A stretch of 64,000 nucleotides of DNA from JAWKOK01 sp963698255 (GCA_963698255.1 CAVOQD010000023.1:62001-126000); one strand, 5' to 3'; counted from the first letter of the stretch, positions 8,670 to 19,190 are shown. Made by a program: numbers and translations. Notes: generated by a model not told the origin, from the sequence alone.

Positions 8670-9841
8670 CGGATCGCCTCCTGGGGTACAGCGAAATGCA
8701 GTTGTGTGCCGGCGCCGGGTTTTGACTGAATCGTCAACCTGCCGCCCAACAGCACCATCCGTTCTCGCATGCCCAGCAACCCCGTTCCCATGCCCGGTTG
8801 ATCCTGGTCCATAACGGTCGCAACATCGAAGCCGCACCCGTCATCTTCAACGTAGGCGGAGACGCCGTTGGTCGTTCGCCGCAAGGACAGACCCACGGTT
8901 GTGGCCTTCGCATGGCGGGCGACATTGGTGAGCGCCTCTTGCAACACACGATAGAGCGCCGTCTCGACGTCGGGGTGGAGCCGATCCTCCGGGTCAACAA
9001 AATCGAATTGGGCGGTATCGAAATCGACGACGATGTTGGTGCGATTGACATAGCGTTGAACATACCAACGCAGGGTGGGCACCAAACCCAGATCGTCCAA
9101 CATGGGCGGGCGCAGATTGAGCGAAAGCTCGCGGACCTGCTCCAGCGTCTGTTCGACCAGCAGACTGGCTTCGTCCAGTCGTTCGCCGCAGATTTCCAGG
9201 CAGGCAGTCGGCAGCTCTTTGCGTATGATGGTCAAGTTCATGCTGATGGCCGTCAGCGCTTGGCCCATTTCATCGTGCAGCTCACGCGCCAACTGTTTGC
9301 GCTCGATCTCCTGCACTTCGGTCAGTTTGCCGGTCAGGGCCCGTAGCTGCGCCCGCTGCTCACTGACGGCCAGAAAGAGTCTCGCTTTCTCCACCTGGCT
9401 GCGTGTGGCAATCTGTTCATTCTGCTCTTGCAGATCACGCGTCAGATCGCGCAGGCTCAGATGCGTGGTGATGCGCGCCAGCACTTCCTCCTGATGCAGC
9501 GGCTTGCTCACGTAGTCGACGGCCCCCACCTCGAAACCCTTGACCTTGTCGGCCGGATCGGCCAGGGCCGTCATGAAGATCACGGGGATCTCCTGGGTCT
9601 TGGCATCCGCCTTGAGCCGTCGGCAGGTCTCAAAACCATCCATGCCCGGCATCAGCACGTCGAGCAGGATGATATCCGGTTGGTCATAGGCCACACGCTG
9701 AAGCGCGCTTTCACCGCTACGGGCAATGCGTATGTTGAAGCCACACTCCTCAAGATAATCGACGATCACGCGTAGATTGGTGGGCGTATCATCGACGATC
9801 AGGATGCTGTACTTCGAATAGTCAAGCTGATGCAGACTCAT
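8666..9841 (-). CDS. receiver domain-HisKA_3 histidine kinase (DegS/NarX type, cytoplasmic)
   Basis: A 391-residue soluble protein with an N-terminal receiver (10-125; Asp61 in LLDVLMPGMDG, Lys113), a short coiled coil (about 130-175), a HisKA_3 dimerisation domain with ARELHDEMGQAL (His189) and a HATPase_c domain (GCGFDV, GTGLLGMRERM). There is no membrane segment, so its input comes through the receiver, presumably from another kinase such as the hybrid one at 3045-6242. It overlaps the dehydrogenase stop by 20 bases upstream and the NarL regulator by four downstream, which ties the pair to the sugar importer operon. Confidence 0.92.
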   Translation of the reverse strand: MSLHQLDYSKYSILIVDDTPTNLRVIVDYLEECGFNIRIARSGESALQRVAYDQPDIILLDVLMPGMDGFETCRRLKADAKTQEIPVIFMTALADPADKVKGFEVGAVDYVSKPLHQEEVLARITTHLSLRDLTRDLQEQNEQIATRSQVEKARLFLAVSEQRAQLRALTGKLTEVQEIERKQLARELHDEMGQALTAISMNLTIIRKELPTACLEICGERLDEASLLVEQTLEQVRELSLNLRPPMLDDLGLVPTLRWYVQRYVNRTNIVVDFDTAQFDFVDPEDRLHPDVETALYRVLQEALTNVARHAKATTVGLSLRRTTNGVSAYVEDDGCGFDVATVMDQDQPGMGTGLLGMRERMVLLGGRLTIQSKPGAGTQLHFAVPQEAIR

Positions 9842-10853
9842 GGTCGTCCATGCGAATATGCGCCTTCAACGTCTGCCCTTTGTCAAACTTAGCAAACACG
9901 TCGGCAAACTCGTCGATCGGCACGGTATGGCTGACAAGTGGAGCGATGTCGATCACGTCATTGGCCAGCCATGCGATGGCCGGCTCGAAGCTGTAGCATA
10001 CGGCGAAACTGCCAATGATCGTCCAGTCATTCTTGAAGATCTGATATGGGTTGATCCGTACGACAGCGTCCATGGGCGTGACACCAAATTGTAGATATTG
10101 ACCACGGGGCTTCAGATATGCGAATGCCCCTTCAATGACCACAGGAACACCGGTGGCGTCGATCACGATGTCGAAACCGAAGGGGGCGACGTCACGCAAT
10201 TGCTCCGCTTGGTCTGGCCCGGCCTCAACAGTCAGCGCTGCACCCATGGTTGCGGCAAGCGCCAGCCGTTGGGGCTGTTTTTCAACCACCACAACCTGGG
10301 ACGCGCCACTGTTGCGCAGCGCCTGCACCAGCAGCAAACCCATGGGACCGGCACCTAAAATGAGCACCTTGTCTGCCGGTCCCACACGGACGCGACGCAA
10401 GGCGTAGGCGACGCAGGCCAAGGGTTCGATAAAAGCGGCCTGGGCATCGTTCAGGCTCTCGGGTACAGGATAGCAGACTCGCGCAGGAACCGCCACATAC
10501 TCTGAAAAACCTCCTGCTCGGGTGATGCCTACACCGCGCCAGTTGAGACAGTGGTTGTCCTGATCGTTGCGGCAAAACTCACAATGGTTGCAGAAGATGT
10601 TCGGGTCGGGCGCTACGCGATCGCCGACCTTAAGATAGTCCACATCTTTGCCGATCTCAATCACCACACCGCTAAACTCGTGGCCGGGGATCAGGGGATA
10701 TTCGCCCATATATTCCCCTTTGTAGATATGGAGGTCGGTGCCACAGATGCCGGACGTGGCAACCCTGACAATCACTTCGTCCGGTCCGCAGATCGGATCC
10801 GGTACTTGTTGGATGGAAAGACTCTTTGGTTGCTCGAAGACAACGGCTTTCAT
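9822..10853 (-). CDS. zinc-dependent medium-chain dehydrogenase (threonine/sorbitol dehydrogenase-like)
   Basis: A 343-residue enzyme with GICGTDLH (catalytic zinc), GHEFSG, four structural-zinc cysteines in a CNHCEFCRNDQDNHC stretch, and a Rossmann LGAGPMG loop. The long frame upstream to 11168 is a shadow of the permease; GAGGG about 7 bases before the ATG supports 10853. It follows two importer permeases and precedes the receiver-kinase, so it probably oxidises the imported polyol or sugar. It is a distant paralogue of the dehydrogenase at 562-1602. Confidence 0.88.
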   Translation of the reverse strand: MKAVVFEQPKSLSIQQVPDPICGPDEVIVRVATSGICGTDLHIYKGEYMGEYPLIPGHEFSGVVIEIGKDVDYLKVGDRVAPDPNIFCNHCEFCRNDQDNHCLNWRGVGITRAGGFSEYVAVPARVCYPVPESLNDAQAAFIEPLACVAYALRRVRVGPADKVLILGAGPMGLLLVQALRNSGASQVVVVEKQPQRLALAATMGAALTVEAGPDQAEQLRDVAPFGFDIVIDATGVPVVIEGAFAYLKPRGQYLQFGVTPMDAVVRINPYQIFKNDWTIIGSFAVCYSFEPAIAWLANDVIDIAPLVSHTVPIDEFADVFAKFDKGQTLKAHIRMDDHESASA

Positions 10854-10876
10854 GGTTTTCCCTCTTTTTCGTCCCT

Positions 10877-11702
10877 TTATTTCACTGCGCCCATCGTCAG
10901 ACCAGTGACGAGCTGACGCTGGGCTGCCCAGCCGGCAATGAGCACCGGCAGCACGGTCATTGTCGCTGCGGCCGACATCTTGGCGACAAACAGATCGCCC
11001 TGCGCCGCCTTGAATGTTGAGATGTAGACCGACAGCGGAGATGCGTTTCGTGTGGTCAGGTTGACGGCCAGGAAAAATTCGTTCCAGGTGAAAATGACGC
11101 AGAGCAGCGCGGTGGCTGCCAGCCCTGGAATCAGCAGCGGCAACATAACGCTCGTCATTTCCTGCCACAGGCTGGCGCCATCCAAGCGTGCGGCCTCAAC
11201 AATGGCAAAGGGCAGATCGAGCATGAATGAGCGCAGCATCCAGACGACCAGCGGTAAATTCATGCCCGTATAGACGATGATCAGACCCAGGTGTGTGTCG
11301 AGCAGATGGAGCTGTTGAAAGATGATGTAGAGGGGCACAATCACGCCGGCCGGTGGCAACATGCGTGTGGACATCATCCAGAGCATGGAGCTTTCGCGTG
11401 CGCTTGGTCGGAAAGAAGGCCATGGCATAGGCGATGGGCACTCCAAGCAAGAGCGCACATAGGGTCGATAGGCCGGTAATCACCAGCGTGTTCCACAGAA
11501 ACTCAAGATACGGCGAGTCAAACAGGGCGACGCGATAGTTGTCAAGCGTCGGCACAAAGAAGATCTTCGGCGGCATGGCCAATGCCAGCTGTTCCGGCTT
11601 GAACGAGGTCAGCACCATCCACAGGATGGGGAAAAACATGGCGAATGCCAGCACGAGGGTGAGACCTGACAAAAAATGTCCGACTAACTTTTGCTGTTTC
11701 AT
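10877..11702 (-). CDS. carbohydrate ABC importer permease, MalG type (frameshifted)
   Basis: The two frames join into a protein of about 275 residues with six membrane helices and the inner-membrane EAA loop (EAARLDGASLWQEMTSVMLP) that docks on the ATPase. The break is near 11396, in a run expected to read ACG CGC GAA AGC but lacking one CG; the span is two bases short of a whole codon number, as that predicts. The typical MalG C-terminus (QRQLVTGLTMGAVK) is present. It overlaps the upstream permease by four bases. No ATPase gene is in the window, so a shared MsmX/UgpC-type ATPase encoded elsewhere is likely. Confidence 0.85.
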
Positions 11703-12624
11703 GCGACCTCAGCCTCCTGTTGTCTGCGCAGCACACGCAGGAATACGAGCACGACGATGTTGGCCAGAATGACGGCAAAGACGCCCAACGCACTCGCCTT
11801 ACCAATATTCCACCGCGAGAATGCCTCTTTGTAGATTTCGTAGGGCAGATTGGTCGTGGCGATACCAGGCCCACCAGATGTGGTCACAAAGATGACGCCG
11901 AAGACGTTAAGGACGAAGATGACCTCAAGTAGCAAGGCAATTTCGATGAACGTGCGCAGATGGGGCAGCACGATGTAACGGAACATGGTGAAGCCGTGGG
12001 CGCCGTCGATGCTGGCCGCTTCCAGCGGCCGATTCCGGCAACGACTGCAGCCCGGCCAGCAAGATCAACATCACAAAGGGAATCCACTGCCAGGAGACGA
12101 TCAGGACGACCGATGCCATGGGCAGCTGTTCCAAAACGCTGTATGCCGGCAGTACCAAAGGCATTGAGGATGAAAGCGGAGAAGCCAAAGACCGGATCAA
12201 GTAGGATGTTCTTCCAGAGCACGGCGGTGACCACCGGCATCATGAGGAAGGGAGTAATGAGCAGAGTGCGCGCCACGCCCTGGCCACGAAAGGGCCGGTT
12301 CAAGAGCATGGCAAATAGCAGGCCAAAGATCAACGTGATGATGACAACGCTGCCCGTCAACACGATGGTGTTCCAGATAATCTGGTAAAAGTCAGGGCTC
12401 TGGAGGATGCGTACATAGTTGCGTATGCCAACAAAGGTGTTGCTTTCCGGGCGTAGCAGATTCCAGCCCCGAAAGCTATAGTAGATGGTCAGAATAAAGG
12501 GAACCTGGGTGACCAAGTACCAGGAAGAGCAAGACCAGGCGCTGAAAGCCACCGTCGCGGTTCACGTTTCGGTTTGGCAGGTCTTGAGGAAGCAGGCGAT
12601 GCCTGAGAAGCTGTTACGGTCATG
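11699..12624 (-). CDS. carbohydrate ABC importer permease, MalF type (several frameshifts)
   Basis: Four reading-frame pieces join into a permease of about 308 residues, starting at ATG 12624 with GGGAG upstream. Recognisable segments are VTQVPFILTIYYSFRGW (first helix), ARTLLITPFLMMPVV, SVVLIVSWQWIPFVMLIL, the EAA loop EAASIDGAHGFTMFRYIVLP and a C-terminal helix before LRRQQEAEVA. Breaks lie near 12525 (an extra T), about 12150 and about 12025. It forms the heterodimer partner of the MalG-type permease. Confidence 0.8.
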
Positions 12625-12719
12625 GTGGCTGGTCTCCCTTCGGCCACGATAGCGTGACGCTCTGAGTCGGGAAAAGGTTAAGTGCGAGGTGTAGCTGAGC
12701 AGAAAACTGAGTGCAGTGG

Positions 12720-12783
12720 CGCCTGAGCTTGTCGAAGTCAGAGCGGGTTGAACCTGGTTCCGCCTTCGACAAGCTCAGGCTAC
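12720..12783. repeat. hairpin, 'CCTGAGCTTGTCGAAG' family
   Basis: GCCTGAGCTTGTCGAAG pairs with CTTCGACAAGCTCAGGC across a short loop, between the permease and its binding protein. A related degenerate copy is at 63305-63355. It may trim the binding-protein transcript so that this protein exceeds the permeases (inference). Confidence 0.65.
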
Positions 12784-12809
12784 GGCTGCCTCTGTACGGT
12801 TACGATCCT

Positions 12810-14230
12810 CTAGCGATAGCCTGCGTCCTCGACAGCCTCAAGCGTCAGGCTCTGGGCCTTTTCCAGCGCCTCTTCAACGGTGGTCGTGCCGGCCAATGCC
12901 TCGGCGATGAACTGGGAGACATCGGTGCCGATGCCCTGGAACTCAGGGATGGCGACGAACTGGACACCGGTGTAGGGAACTTCGTCCCGTGTGGCGTCGG
13001 TCGGGTCAGCGTTGAGAATGGACTTCAAGACCAGCGGAGCGAAGGGCGCAGCTTCCTGGTACTCGGCTCGCTCGTAGGTGGAGGCACGCGTGCCCGGAGG
13101 TACGCCGGCCCAACCGTTCTCGCTGGCGACCAGTTCGGTGTAGTCCTTGCTTGTGGCCCAGGTGACGAACTGGAGCGCTTCTGCTTTGTGCTCACTCGAC
13201 GACGGTACGGCCAGTGACCATGCCCACAGCCAAGCGTTGCCCTTGGGCACTGGGCCGACCGGCGCCAGCGCGTGAGCAATATTAGGACCTGCGTCGGAGT
13301 TGGCCAGGAAGCCGGCCGCCACCGTGGCGTCTACCCACATGGCTGCTTGTTCCTGCGACATCAGATTGAGCGCTTCGGTGAAGCCGATGCCGGTGACGCC
13401 GGGGGCGCCACATTCTTGCATCAGGTTGGCGTAGAAGGTGACGGCCTCGTTCCATTCGGGCGAATCGAGCTGCGGCATCCATTCCATGTCGAACCAGTCG
13501 CCGCCGTAGGTGTTGACGACGGTGGTCAGCGGCGCCATGACCTGGCCCCAGCCCGGCAGGCCGCGCAGGACGATGCCATACTGGCCGTTTTCGGGATCGT
13601 GGAGCTGACAGGCGAACTCGGCGATCTGTTCCCAGGTCGGCTGCTCCGGCATTTCCAGGCCGGCCTCGTCGAACATGGCCTTGTTGTACATGGTGAAGCT
13701 GGACTCACCGTAGAAGGGCACGGCAAAGAGTTCGCCGTCGGTGGACAGACCGTCACGGATGGCAGGCAGCAGGTCCTCGAAGTCATAGTCGGCCTGCACG
13801 CTGTCCGGATATTCGGCAGCCAGTGCGTCGATGGAATCGATCCACTCGTTGGCGCCCCAGATCGGCACCTCGAAGGTGCCGACGGTGACGACGTCAAAGG
13901 AACCGGCGCCGGTTGCGGTGTCGGTGGTCACGCGGCCGCGTAGTTCATTCTCGGGCAGCACGACCCATTCCAGTTCGATTTGGGATAGGCTTCCTGGAAC
14001 TGGTCGGTGAAACCCTGCATGACCTGCATGTCGGGGTTGTTCACGGTGGCGACGGTCAGGGTCACGGTCTCGCCGGAATCCTCGGACGCTTCGGCGGAGT
14101 CGGCCCCAGTGGACTCGGCAGCGGTGCCTTCATCAGCCGCGGGCGCCGATGCAGGACACGCTGCCAATGCCAGTGACAGCACAAGCAAGAGTCCGAGCAG
14201 ACCAAAGAGTCTGGGCATACGTTTGTACAT
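12810..14230 (-). CDS. sugar-binding lipoprotein of ABC importer (one frameshift)
   Basis: The start is ATG 14230 with AAGGAGAG five bases upstream, followed by a lipoprotein signal (MYKRMPRLFGLLGLL, lipobox LALAAC) and an acidic linker. The mature part is a family 1 solute-binding fold of about 450 residues. The frame breaks near 13975, where AAAA is expected and AAA is read; restoring one A gives YPKIELEWVVLPENEL. It is first in the order binding protein, MalF, MalG, dehydrogenase, kinase, regulator. The 280 bases upstream contain GGCAAATTGCC (14438-14450 region), a possible small operator. Confidence 0.85.
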
Positions 14231-14511
14231 GTTGCTCTCCTTTTGATGTAGGTAGATGGAACAGAACGGGTTGTACACACTTGGGTTGAGCGAAACGATG
14301 CAACGTCCCAAAATTATGAAGGAACAGAACGCGGGCCGCCGGAGGCAATCGGCGTGCGCAAGGGCTATTCAGTTCACATGCAAAATCGGGTCGTTAGCGG
14401 TGACAACAGCGTAGCGGGTCTAGAGGAGCTTGCCTATTGGCAAATTGCCTAGATTGGGAGAAACGGGGCCTTATTTGTTGAGGTTGCAGGCAGGGGCAGC
14501 ACAGCACTCCC

Positions 14512-15514
14512 CTATGCAAAACCTACCCAAACGCCAGGCAAACGCTCCAGGACTTCCGCCGGCAGCCGGCCTCGGTTCGCAGCTTCGACTGCTTGGTCCA
14601 GCTGTTCCATGTTGGAAATGCCGACCAGCGTCGTCGAAACCTGCTGCTTACTGATGGAGAAGCGAATGGCCGCTTCGACCAAGCTGCGGACATAGCCCTC
14701 TTCAAGAAGAAAGTCGAACCGGTGCGACCGTTCGACATCATCGGCAAACTCGCTGCTCGATGCGATGGTCTCGACGGCTTGCGTGGCGTTGCTATGCCTG
14801 CTCATCGAACCGCTCAAGGCGCCGCCTGCCAAGACGCGAATGGCGATGATGCCCATCTCTTGATCCGCGGCCTTGTCAATGGATTGGCCAAAGTCCTGGA
14901 AGGGATATCCAAGCGGAGCCGGCCAACCGGCAGTGGGATTGAGTAAGTTGTAACAGACCTGAATGGTCTGCGCACTACCGGCAATCGCCTGATGGACGGC
15001 CTCGGTTTCTCCAAGACCATTGAATCCCCAGTAACCGATCTTGCCCTGCGTCTTGAGTTTTTTGAAGGCGCCCATGATCGCCTCGACATCGTCGGGCGTC
15101 ACCCAGCCTCGATCCAGTTGGCGTTTTATCGATACGAAGTTGTGCAGCTGAATGAGGTCAACGTAGTCGCGTCGCAGCCGTTTCAGGCTGTTGTCCACCG
15201 AAGCGATCACCTGCTTGTTCGATGTCGCCGACCAGATCTTCAGCCAGTAGGCGGACCTTGGTGCCGACGATCACATGGTCGTTCACATCGGCGTTCAACT
15301 CTTCCAACACAAGGCCCAGGCTGGTCTCAGACTGGCCGTCGCCATAGATGGCGGCCGTGTCAAAATAATTGATACCCAAATCGATGGCATGGGCTACGAC
15401 GCGCACCATCTCGCTTCGGTCGCCTTTGACCAGCAACCCTCCGACAGCGCCACAGCCAAAACCCAGTGATGAGACTTTAAGACCGGTTTGGCCCAATTGA
15501 CGGTATTCCATCAT
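14512..15514 (-). CDS. aldo/keto reductase (one frameshift)
   Basis: Two frames join into an enzyme of about 333 residues, NAD(P)H-dependent. The N-terminal part has LGFGCGAVGG, YFDTAAIYGDGQSE (catalytic Asp and Tyr) and VGTKVRL (Lys); the C-terminal part has DYVDLIQLHN (His), FNGLGE and the cofactor region STTLVGISNMEQL. The break near 15212 is one extra base in GCAGGTG. It ends the catabolic cluster. Enzymes of this branch oxidise sugars such as L-fucose or D-threo-aldoses to lactones; that use here is inference. Confidence 0.85.
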
Positions 15515-15547
15515 ATTCCCCTTTCCAGTAATTTACAGGCCCATCCC

Positions 15548-16327
15548 TCATGGCACATAGACTACCGCTTGGTTGTAAGGAATGATCAGCGGTTGCACGC
15601 CGGACAAGTGGTCTGCCCACTCGGTGGGATCATAGGTGCGTTTGGCAAAACAGGCGTAGTGAGCAGGCGCAGCGGCCTTGAGGCCCAGCGCTCTGGCGAT
15701 CTTGGCCGACCCGGGAAAGTAGGGGAATTCCCCCTCGTTGGGATGGGTAGTCAAAAAGCCGATGTCCGGTTTGAGGTCACGAATCGGTTTCAGAAGCTCT
15801 TCATGATCACCGAATGTGTTGATGGGATCTCCCGAAATATAGATGATGACCGCACCGGTATCCAGGATGAAACCCAGATGCGTGACATCTGGAGGTGCAA
15901 TATCGTCCTCGGGAGCGCCCTGGGGCGGTTTGGCCAGCACGACATGAACCTGCACGTCTGCCACCGAAGTGCTGTCACCGGACTCAACCGTTTGCAAATT
16001 GGTGAATCCGGCCTGGCGTAGTCCCTCAATGCTTTCGCTTGGGCCGATGTACGGAATGCCCGGAAACGCCGAGTTCAGGCGTTCCAGCGATTCGAGACAG
16101 GTGTGATCGCCGTGATTGTGCGTCAGGAGCACAGCGTCTGTGCGCAGCGTGGTTTCGTCCAGCGGCGGACAACCGTGGATGAATTTGTCCGCGGGTCGTT
16201 GGCGAGGAAAGTAGGGATCGATCTGCAATATGGTTTCATCAGGCGTCTTGAATGCATAGGAGCTTTGTCCAAACCAGTGAATGCCGATAGCTCCATGGGG
16301 GACGTACAGATTTTCGAAAGGGTGCAT
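15548..16327 (-). CDS. metallo-beta-lactamase-fold hydrolase (UlaG-like)
   Basis: A 259-residue MBL-fold protein. The metal motif THNHGDHT is at about 74-81, with further ligands in the GDP and HYAC regions, as in the L-ascorbate-6-phosphate lactonase (UlaG) branch. Within a sugar cluster, beside an aldose dehydrogenase candidate and a Gfo/Idh enzyme, a lactonase role is reasonable but not proven. Confidence 0.8.
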   Translation of the reverse strand: MHPFENLYVPHGAIGIHWFGQSSYAFKTPDETILQIDPYFPRQRPADKFIHGCPPLDETTLRTDAVLLTHNHGDHTCLESLERLNSAFPGIPYIGPSESIEGLRQAGFTNLQTVESGDSTSVADVQVHVVLAKPPQGAPEDDIAPPDVTHLGFILDTGAVIIYISGDPINTFGDHEELLKPIRDLKPDIGFLTTHPNEGEFPYFPGSAKIARALGLKAAAPAHYACFAKRTYDPTEWADHLSGVQPLIIPYNQAVVYVP

Positions 16328-16379
16328 CTTTACCTCTTATCGCTTTGCTTTAACGATCTACGTTTTGAACAGGATTTCG

Positions 16380-17414
16380 TCAGTCCCATACCTTTTCCCA
16401 CTGGCGGCTCTCTGCCGAACGATAGATGGCCAACGCTGTGCGCAATTCGCCCATCGAATACTCGATTGTCGTCTCCGTGGGCTTTCCTTCCAGCACGGCA
16501 CGTTGGAAGTCAAGCAATTCATAGCCGAAGGCAGCGTTGCGTCCCTCGTTTTTGTTGTCCAGAATCACCTCGCCATCCGGATGCTCCCTGGTGTAGCGCA
16601 CCAATCGGCCGTTCTTTCCCTTTTCGATCACGAGTTCGCCCTGGGCGCCGGTGATGCGAAATTCTTCGCCCGGCCCATGGAACGAGCCGGCGCGCAGCGC
16701 ATCGAAGCCAACGACCATGCCGGATGAGAAACGGAACAGCGCCCGCGCCAGGGACTCGCCTTCCATCTCGGCCAGCGGATGCCCGATGATGGCGACCACC
16801 TCATCGATCTCGCCAAACCACATGCGCAGCGGCCGGATCGTGTGTGATCCGCCGTCGATGCAGATTCCACCGCCTGTAATGGCCTTGTCATAGCGCCACG
16901 GCTTTGATCCCCAGCCGCTGCCGACTCTGCCGCCAAAGTATGCCCGGGCGGTAATAACTTCGCCGATTGCGCCTTCCTGGAGCAATTCCCGGACCTTGAT
17001 TGCATCGGGCCAGAACTGTGACTGCTCGGCGATGGCGAAGACGCAGCCGGCTCGCGCCGCGGCCTGCTTCGCCGCCGCCATGATCCGGTCGCAGCTATCC
17101 AGCGTCGTCGACATCGGTTTTTCCAGCAGTACATGTTTGCCTGCCTGGAAGGCGAACACGGTCGCCTCTTCATGCTGATTGTGGGGCAACATGATGTCCA
17201 CTGCCGTAAAATCGCCGTTTGCCAGGGCGTCCTCCAGCGAAGTAAAGGGCAAACCGCCTGTTTGCTCGGCCATCGCCTGTGCTCGTTCTGCATTTGTGTC
17301 AATGGCCGCGGTGACTTGGATTTGCGGCGCAATGGCCTGGATGCCACGCCAGTGGGCCTGAGCAATGCCGCCACAGCCCACAAACGCCAGTTTGAGTTTA
17401 TCGGAGTTGGACAT
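16380..17414 (-). CDS. Gfo/Idh/MocA family oxidoreductase
   Basis: A 344-residue NAD(P)-dependent sugar oxidoreductase. It has an N-terminal Rossmann fold (LAFVGCGGIAQAHW at about 9-22), the family signature LLEKPMS near 94-100 containing the catalytic Lys, and a C-terminal alpha/beta domain with GGICIDGGSHTIR. It lies in the middle of the catabolic cluster, with a CACAGAT palindrome upstream. The substrate is unknown. Confidence 0.9.
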   Translation of the reverse strand: MSNSDKLKLAFVGCGGIAQAHWRGIQAIAPQIQVTAAIDTNAERAQAMAEQTGGLPFTSLEDALANGDFTAVDIMLPHNQHEEATVFAFQAGKHVLLEKPMSTTLDSCDRIMAAAKQAAARAGCVFAIAEQSQFWPDAIKVRELLQEGAIGEVITARAYFGGRVGSGWGSKPWRYDKAITGGGICIDGGSHTIRPLRMWFGEIDEVVAIIGHPLAEMEGESLARALFRFSSGMVVGFDALRAGSFHGPGEEFRITGAQGELVIEKGKNGRLVRYTREHPDGEVILDNKNEGRNAAFGYELLDFQRAVLEGKPTETTIEYSMGELRTALAIYRSAESRQWEKVWD

Positions 17415-17442
17415 TGTCTCTTCCTATTCAATTGAAAGATCA

Positions 17443-17513
17443 GCCACAGATGAACACAGATGGCCGCCGATGGGCCACAGATAAAATTGATGATGTCTGT
17501 GTCCATCTGTGGC
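17443..17513. repeat. intergenic quasi-palindrome, 'CACAGAT' word family
   Basis: GCCACAGATGAACACAGA at 17443-17460 faces TCTGTGTCCATCTGTGGC near 17496-17513, with one mismatch over 18 bases. It separates the isomerase from the Gfo/Idh gene. Confidence 0.75.
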
Positions 17514-17519
17514 AAAAAA

Positions 17520-18347
17520 TCACTCGGCATATACCTTCGCCCGGAGATCCTGCAAATAGGCCAATGTCTTATCGGTTTCTAGCCCAAAATCCAACTCGCC
17601 TCCATCTGAACTGACCCATGCGCAGGCACAGGAAACGGCGCCTTGGTACTTGATATCGCGCAGTATGCGGAACAAACGTTCATAGATGTCGGTTCGATCA
17701 CCGATTCCGGGCTGTCCTCGGCCCTCGGCAATGTGAACGTGGGTGCAGAATTCCGGCTCTATGGCGATATCTTCCAGCGGCTGATTCAGTTTGAGGAAAT
17801 AGTTCAGATCGGCCATGACCTTGACCGATGGCCGGTTCACTTGTTTGGCAAACTCTATGCCCTCCAGATAGCGCGGCCACAGGGTGGTCAAGTCCGAAAG
17901 CGGTTCAAGTGCTACGGTGATGCCATAGGGTTCAGCATGGTCGGCCAGCAAGTTGGTGAACCTGAGGCCTTGTTCTGTGGCCTCTGACCGGGAGAACCCA
18001 TCCGGCACGGCAAAGAAGCCGCCGTAGATGCCTGCGACTTCGACACCTAGCTCTCCAAGGCGGCGGAAGGCGCGTTTGGTCCAGAACTCCAACTGTTCCC
18101 AATCAACGTCCGGGCCAACGGCTTTCAATCCCCAGAACTGGATCATATGGCTGGCCACTCTGATCGGCGGCAGATTCCATGAGGCGATTTCGGCCTTTTT
18201 CGCCGCCCAGTTGGCCTCGCTTTCAAAAGGCTGAACCTGGATCGCTACCGGGATTTCAGTGATATCCCAACCGCTGCCGATCTGATCTGGAGGTCTGATG
18301 TCTGGCTTGTCGCCAAAGAGGATGCAGAGTTTAAATGGGGTTGTCAT
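17520..18347 (-). CDS. sugar phosphate isomerase/epimerase (xylose isomerase-like TIM barrel)
   Basis: A 275-residue AP_endonuc_2-type TIM barrel. Metal-site elements are visible: VALEPLSDLTT (Glu), VMADLNYF (Asp), THVHIAEG (two His) and a late VSCACAW strand. Family members isomerise or epimerise keto-sugars, dehydrate inosose, or cleave sugar acids. Its place next to Gfo/Idh supports a sugar-interconversion step. Confidence 0.85.
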   Translation of the reverse strand: MTTPFKLCILFGDKPDIRPPDQIGSGWDITEIPVAIQVQPFESEANWAAKKAEIASWNLPPIRVASHMIQFWGLKAVGPDVDWEQLEFWTKRAFRRLGELGVEVAGIYGGFFAVPDGFSRSEATEQGLRFTNLLADHAEPYGITVALEPLSDLTTLWPRYLEGIEFAKQVNRPSVKVMADLNYFLKLNQPLEDIAIEPEFCTHVHIAEGRGQPGIGDRTDIYERLFRILRDIKYQGAVSCACAWVSSDGGELDFGLETDKTLAYLQDLRAKVYAE

Positions 18348-18443
18348 GATTTCTCCTGGTGTGTGATAATGGCTGTTCGAATTGTGTGACGATGGGATGG
18401 TGCCCTGACAAAATCAACGCTTCTCCTTCACCGGGCACTGCGA

Positions 18444-19190
18444 TTATCGGTTGATCGATTGCTGGAATATCGTAATCCCCATCTCAAGATATTTGTCACG
18501 CTCTTCGGGAACTGTCGTCACGGCCATTCCCAAGCGGATGCCGGTGCCCTGCAGTTGTTCAGCTACGTTCTGCATACAGGCATCTACGGTTTGAAGCGGA
18601 TAATTTGGATGGCCTGCAAGACTCAATCGCAGATCAGTGGGGCCGAACGCAACATAATCAACGCCGTTTTTGGCGAGTCTGCGGGCATTGCTGATTGCTT
18701 CGACGGACTCAAGCTGTATCGCCAGAACGACATAGTCGTTCCACCATTTCGCATATGCCAGCGGATCAACGTTGCCGCCCCACCCTTTGAGACCATGTCG
18801 CGTCGAACCTCCGAAACTGCGCAGCCCGACTTGGGGATAGTAGCTGTAAGCAACCGCGTCATCCACCGTGGCTTGTTCGACTACTTCCGGCACCAGAATC
18901 GCCGAAAGTCCCAGGTCGAGGTATCGTCCAACCAGGTGGGCCTGCCGGGTATGGGGAATCCTGAACTGAACGGGCAGTCCCATATTCTCAGCCGTTGCGC
19001 AGAGTGTGACTAGCTGATCTTCACTAAATGCACTGTGTTGACCGTCAACATAGAGTAGGTGAAACGTGTCTTTGGCTAAAGCATCCTCCAATCGGCTTCG
19101 TTCAGTATCGATCGGGATACGCAGTGCGACGACAACCTTCCCGTTCTTTATGCGTTGCTTAAGCAAATTCTCTGGTGGCATACCTATCAC
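18444..19190 (-). CDS. HpcH/HpaI-family aldolase
   Basis: A 248-residue class II metal-dependent aldolase of the 2-keto-3-deoxy-sugar acid / 4-hydroxy-2-oxoheptanedioate group. Visible are LLYVDGQHSAFSEDQL (DxEH-like region with His), VQFRIPH, the glycine-rich LRSFGGSTRH and QLESVEAISNARRLAKN (metal Glu) followed by VDYVAFGPTDL. Start is GTG 19190 with GAGAGGA just upstream; an ATG at 19181 is possible. It would cleave a 2-keto-3-deoxy acid to pyruvate and an aldehyde. Confidence 0.88.
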   Translation of the reverse strand: MIGMPPENLLKQRIKNGKVVVALRIPIDTERSRLEDALAKDTFHLLYVDGQHSAFSEDQLVTLCATAENMGLPVQFRIPHTRQAHLVGRYLDLGLSAILVPEVVEQATVDDAVAYSYYPQVGLRSFGGSTRHGLKGWGGNVDPLAYAKWWNDYVVLAIQLESVEAISNARRLAKNGVDYVAFGPTDLRLSLAGHPNYPLQTVDACMQNVAEQLQGTGIRLGMAVTTVPEERDKYLEMGITIFQQSINR

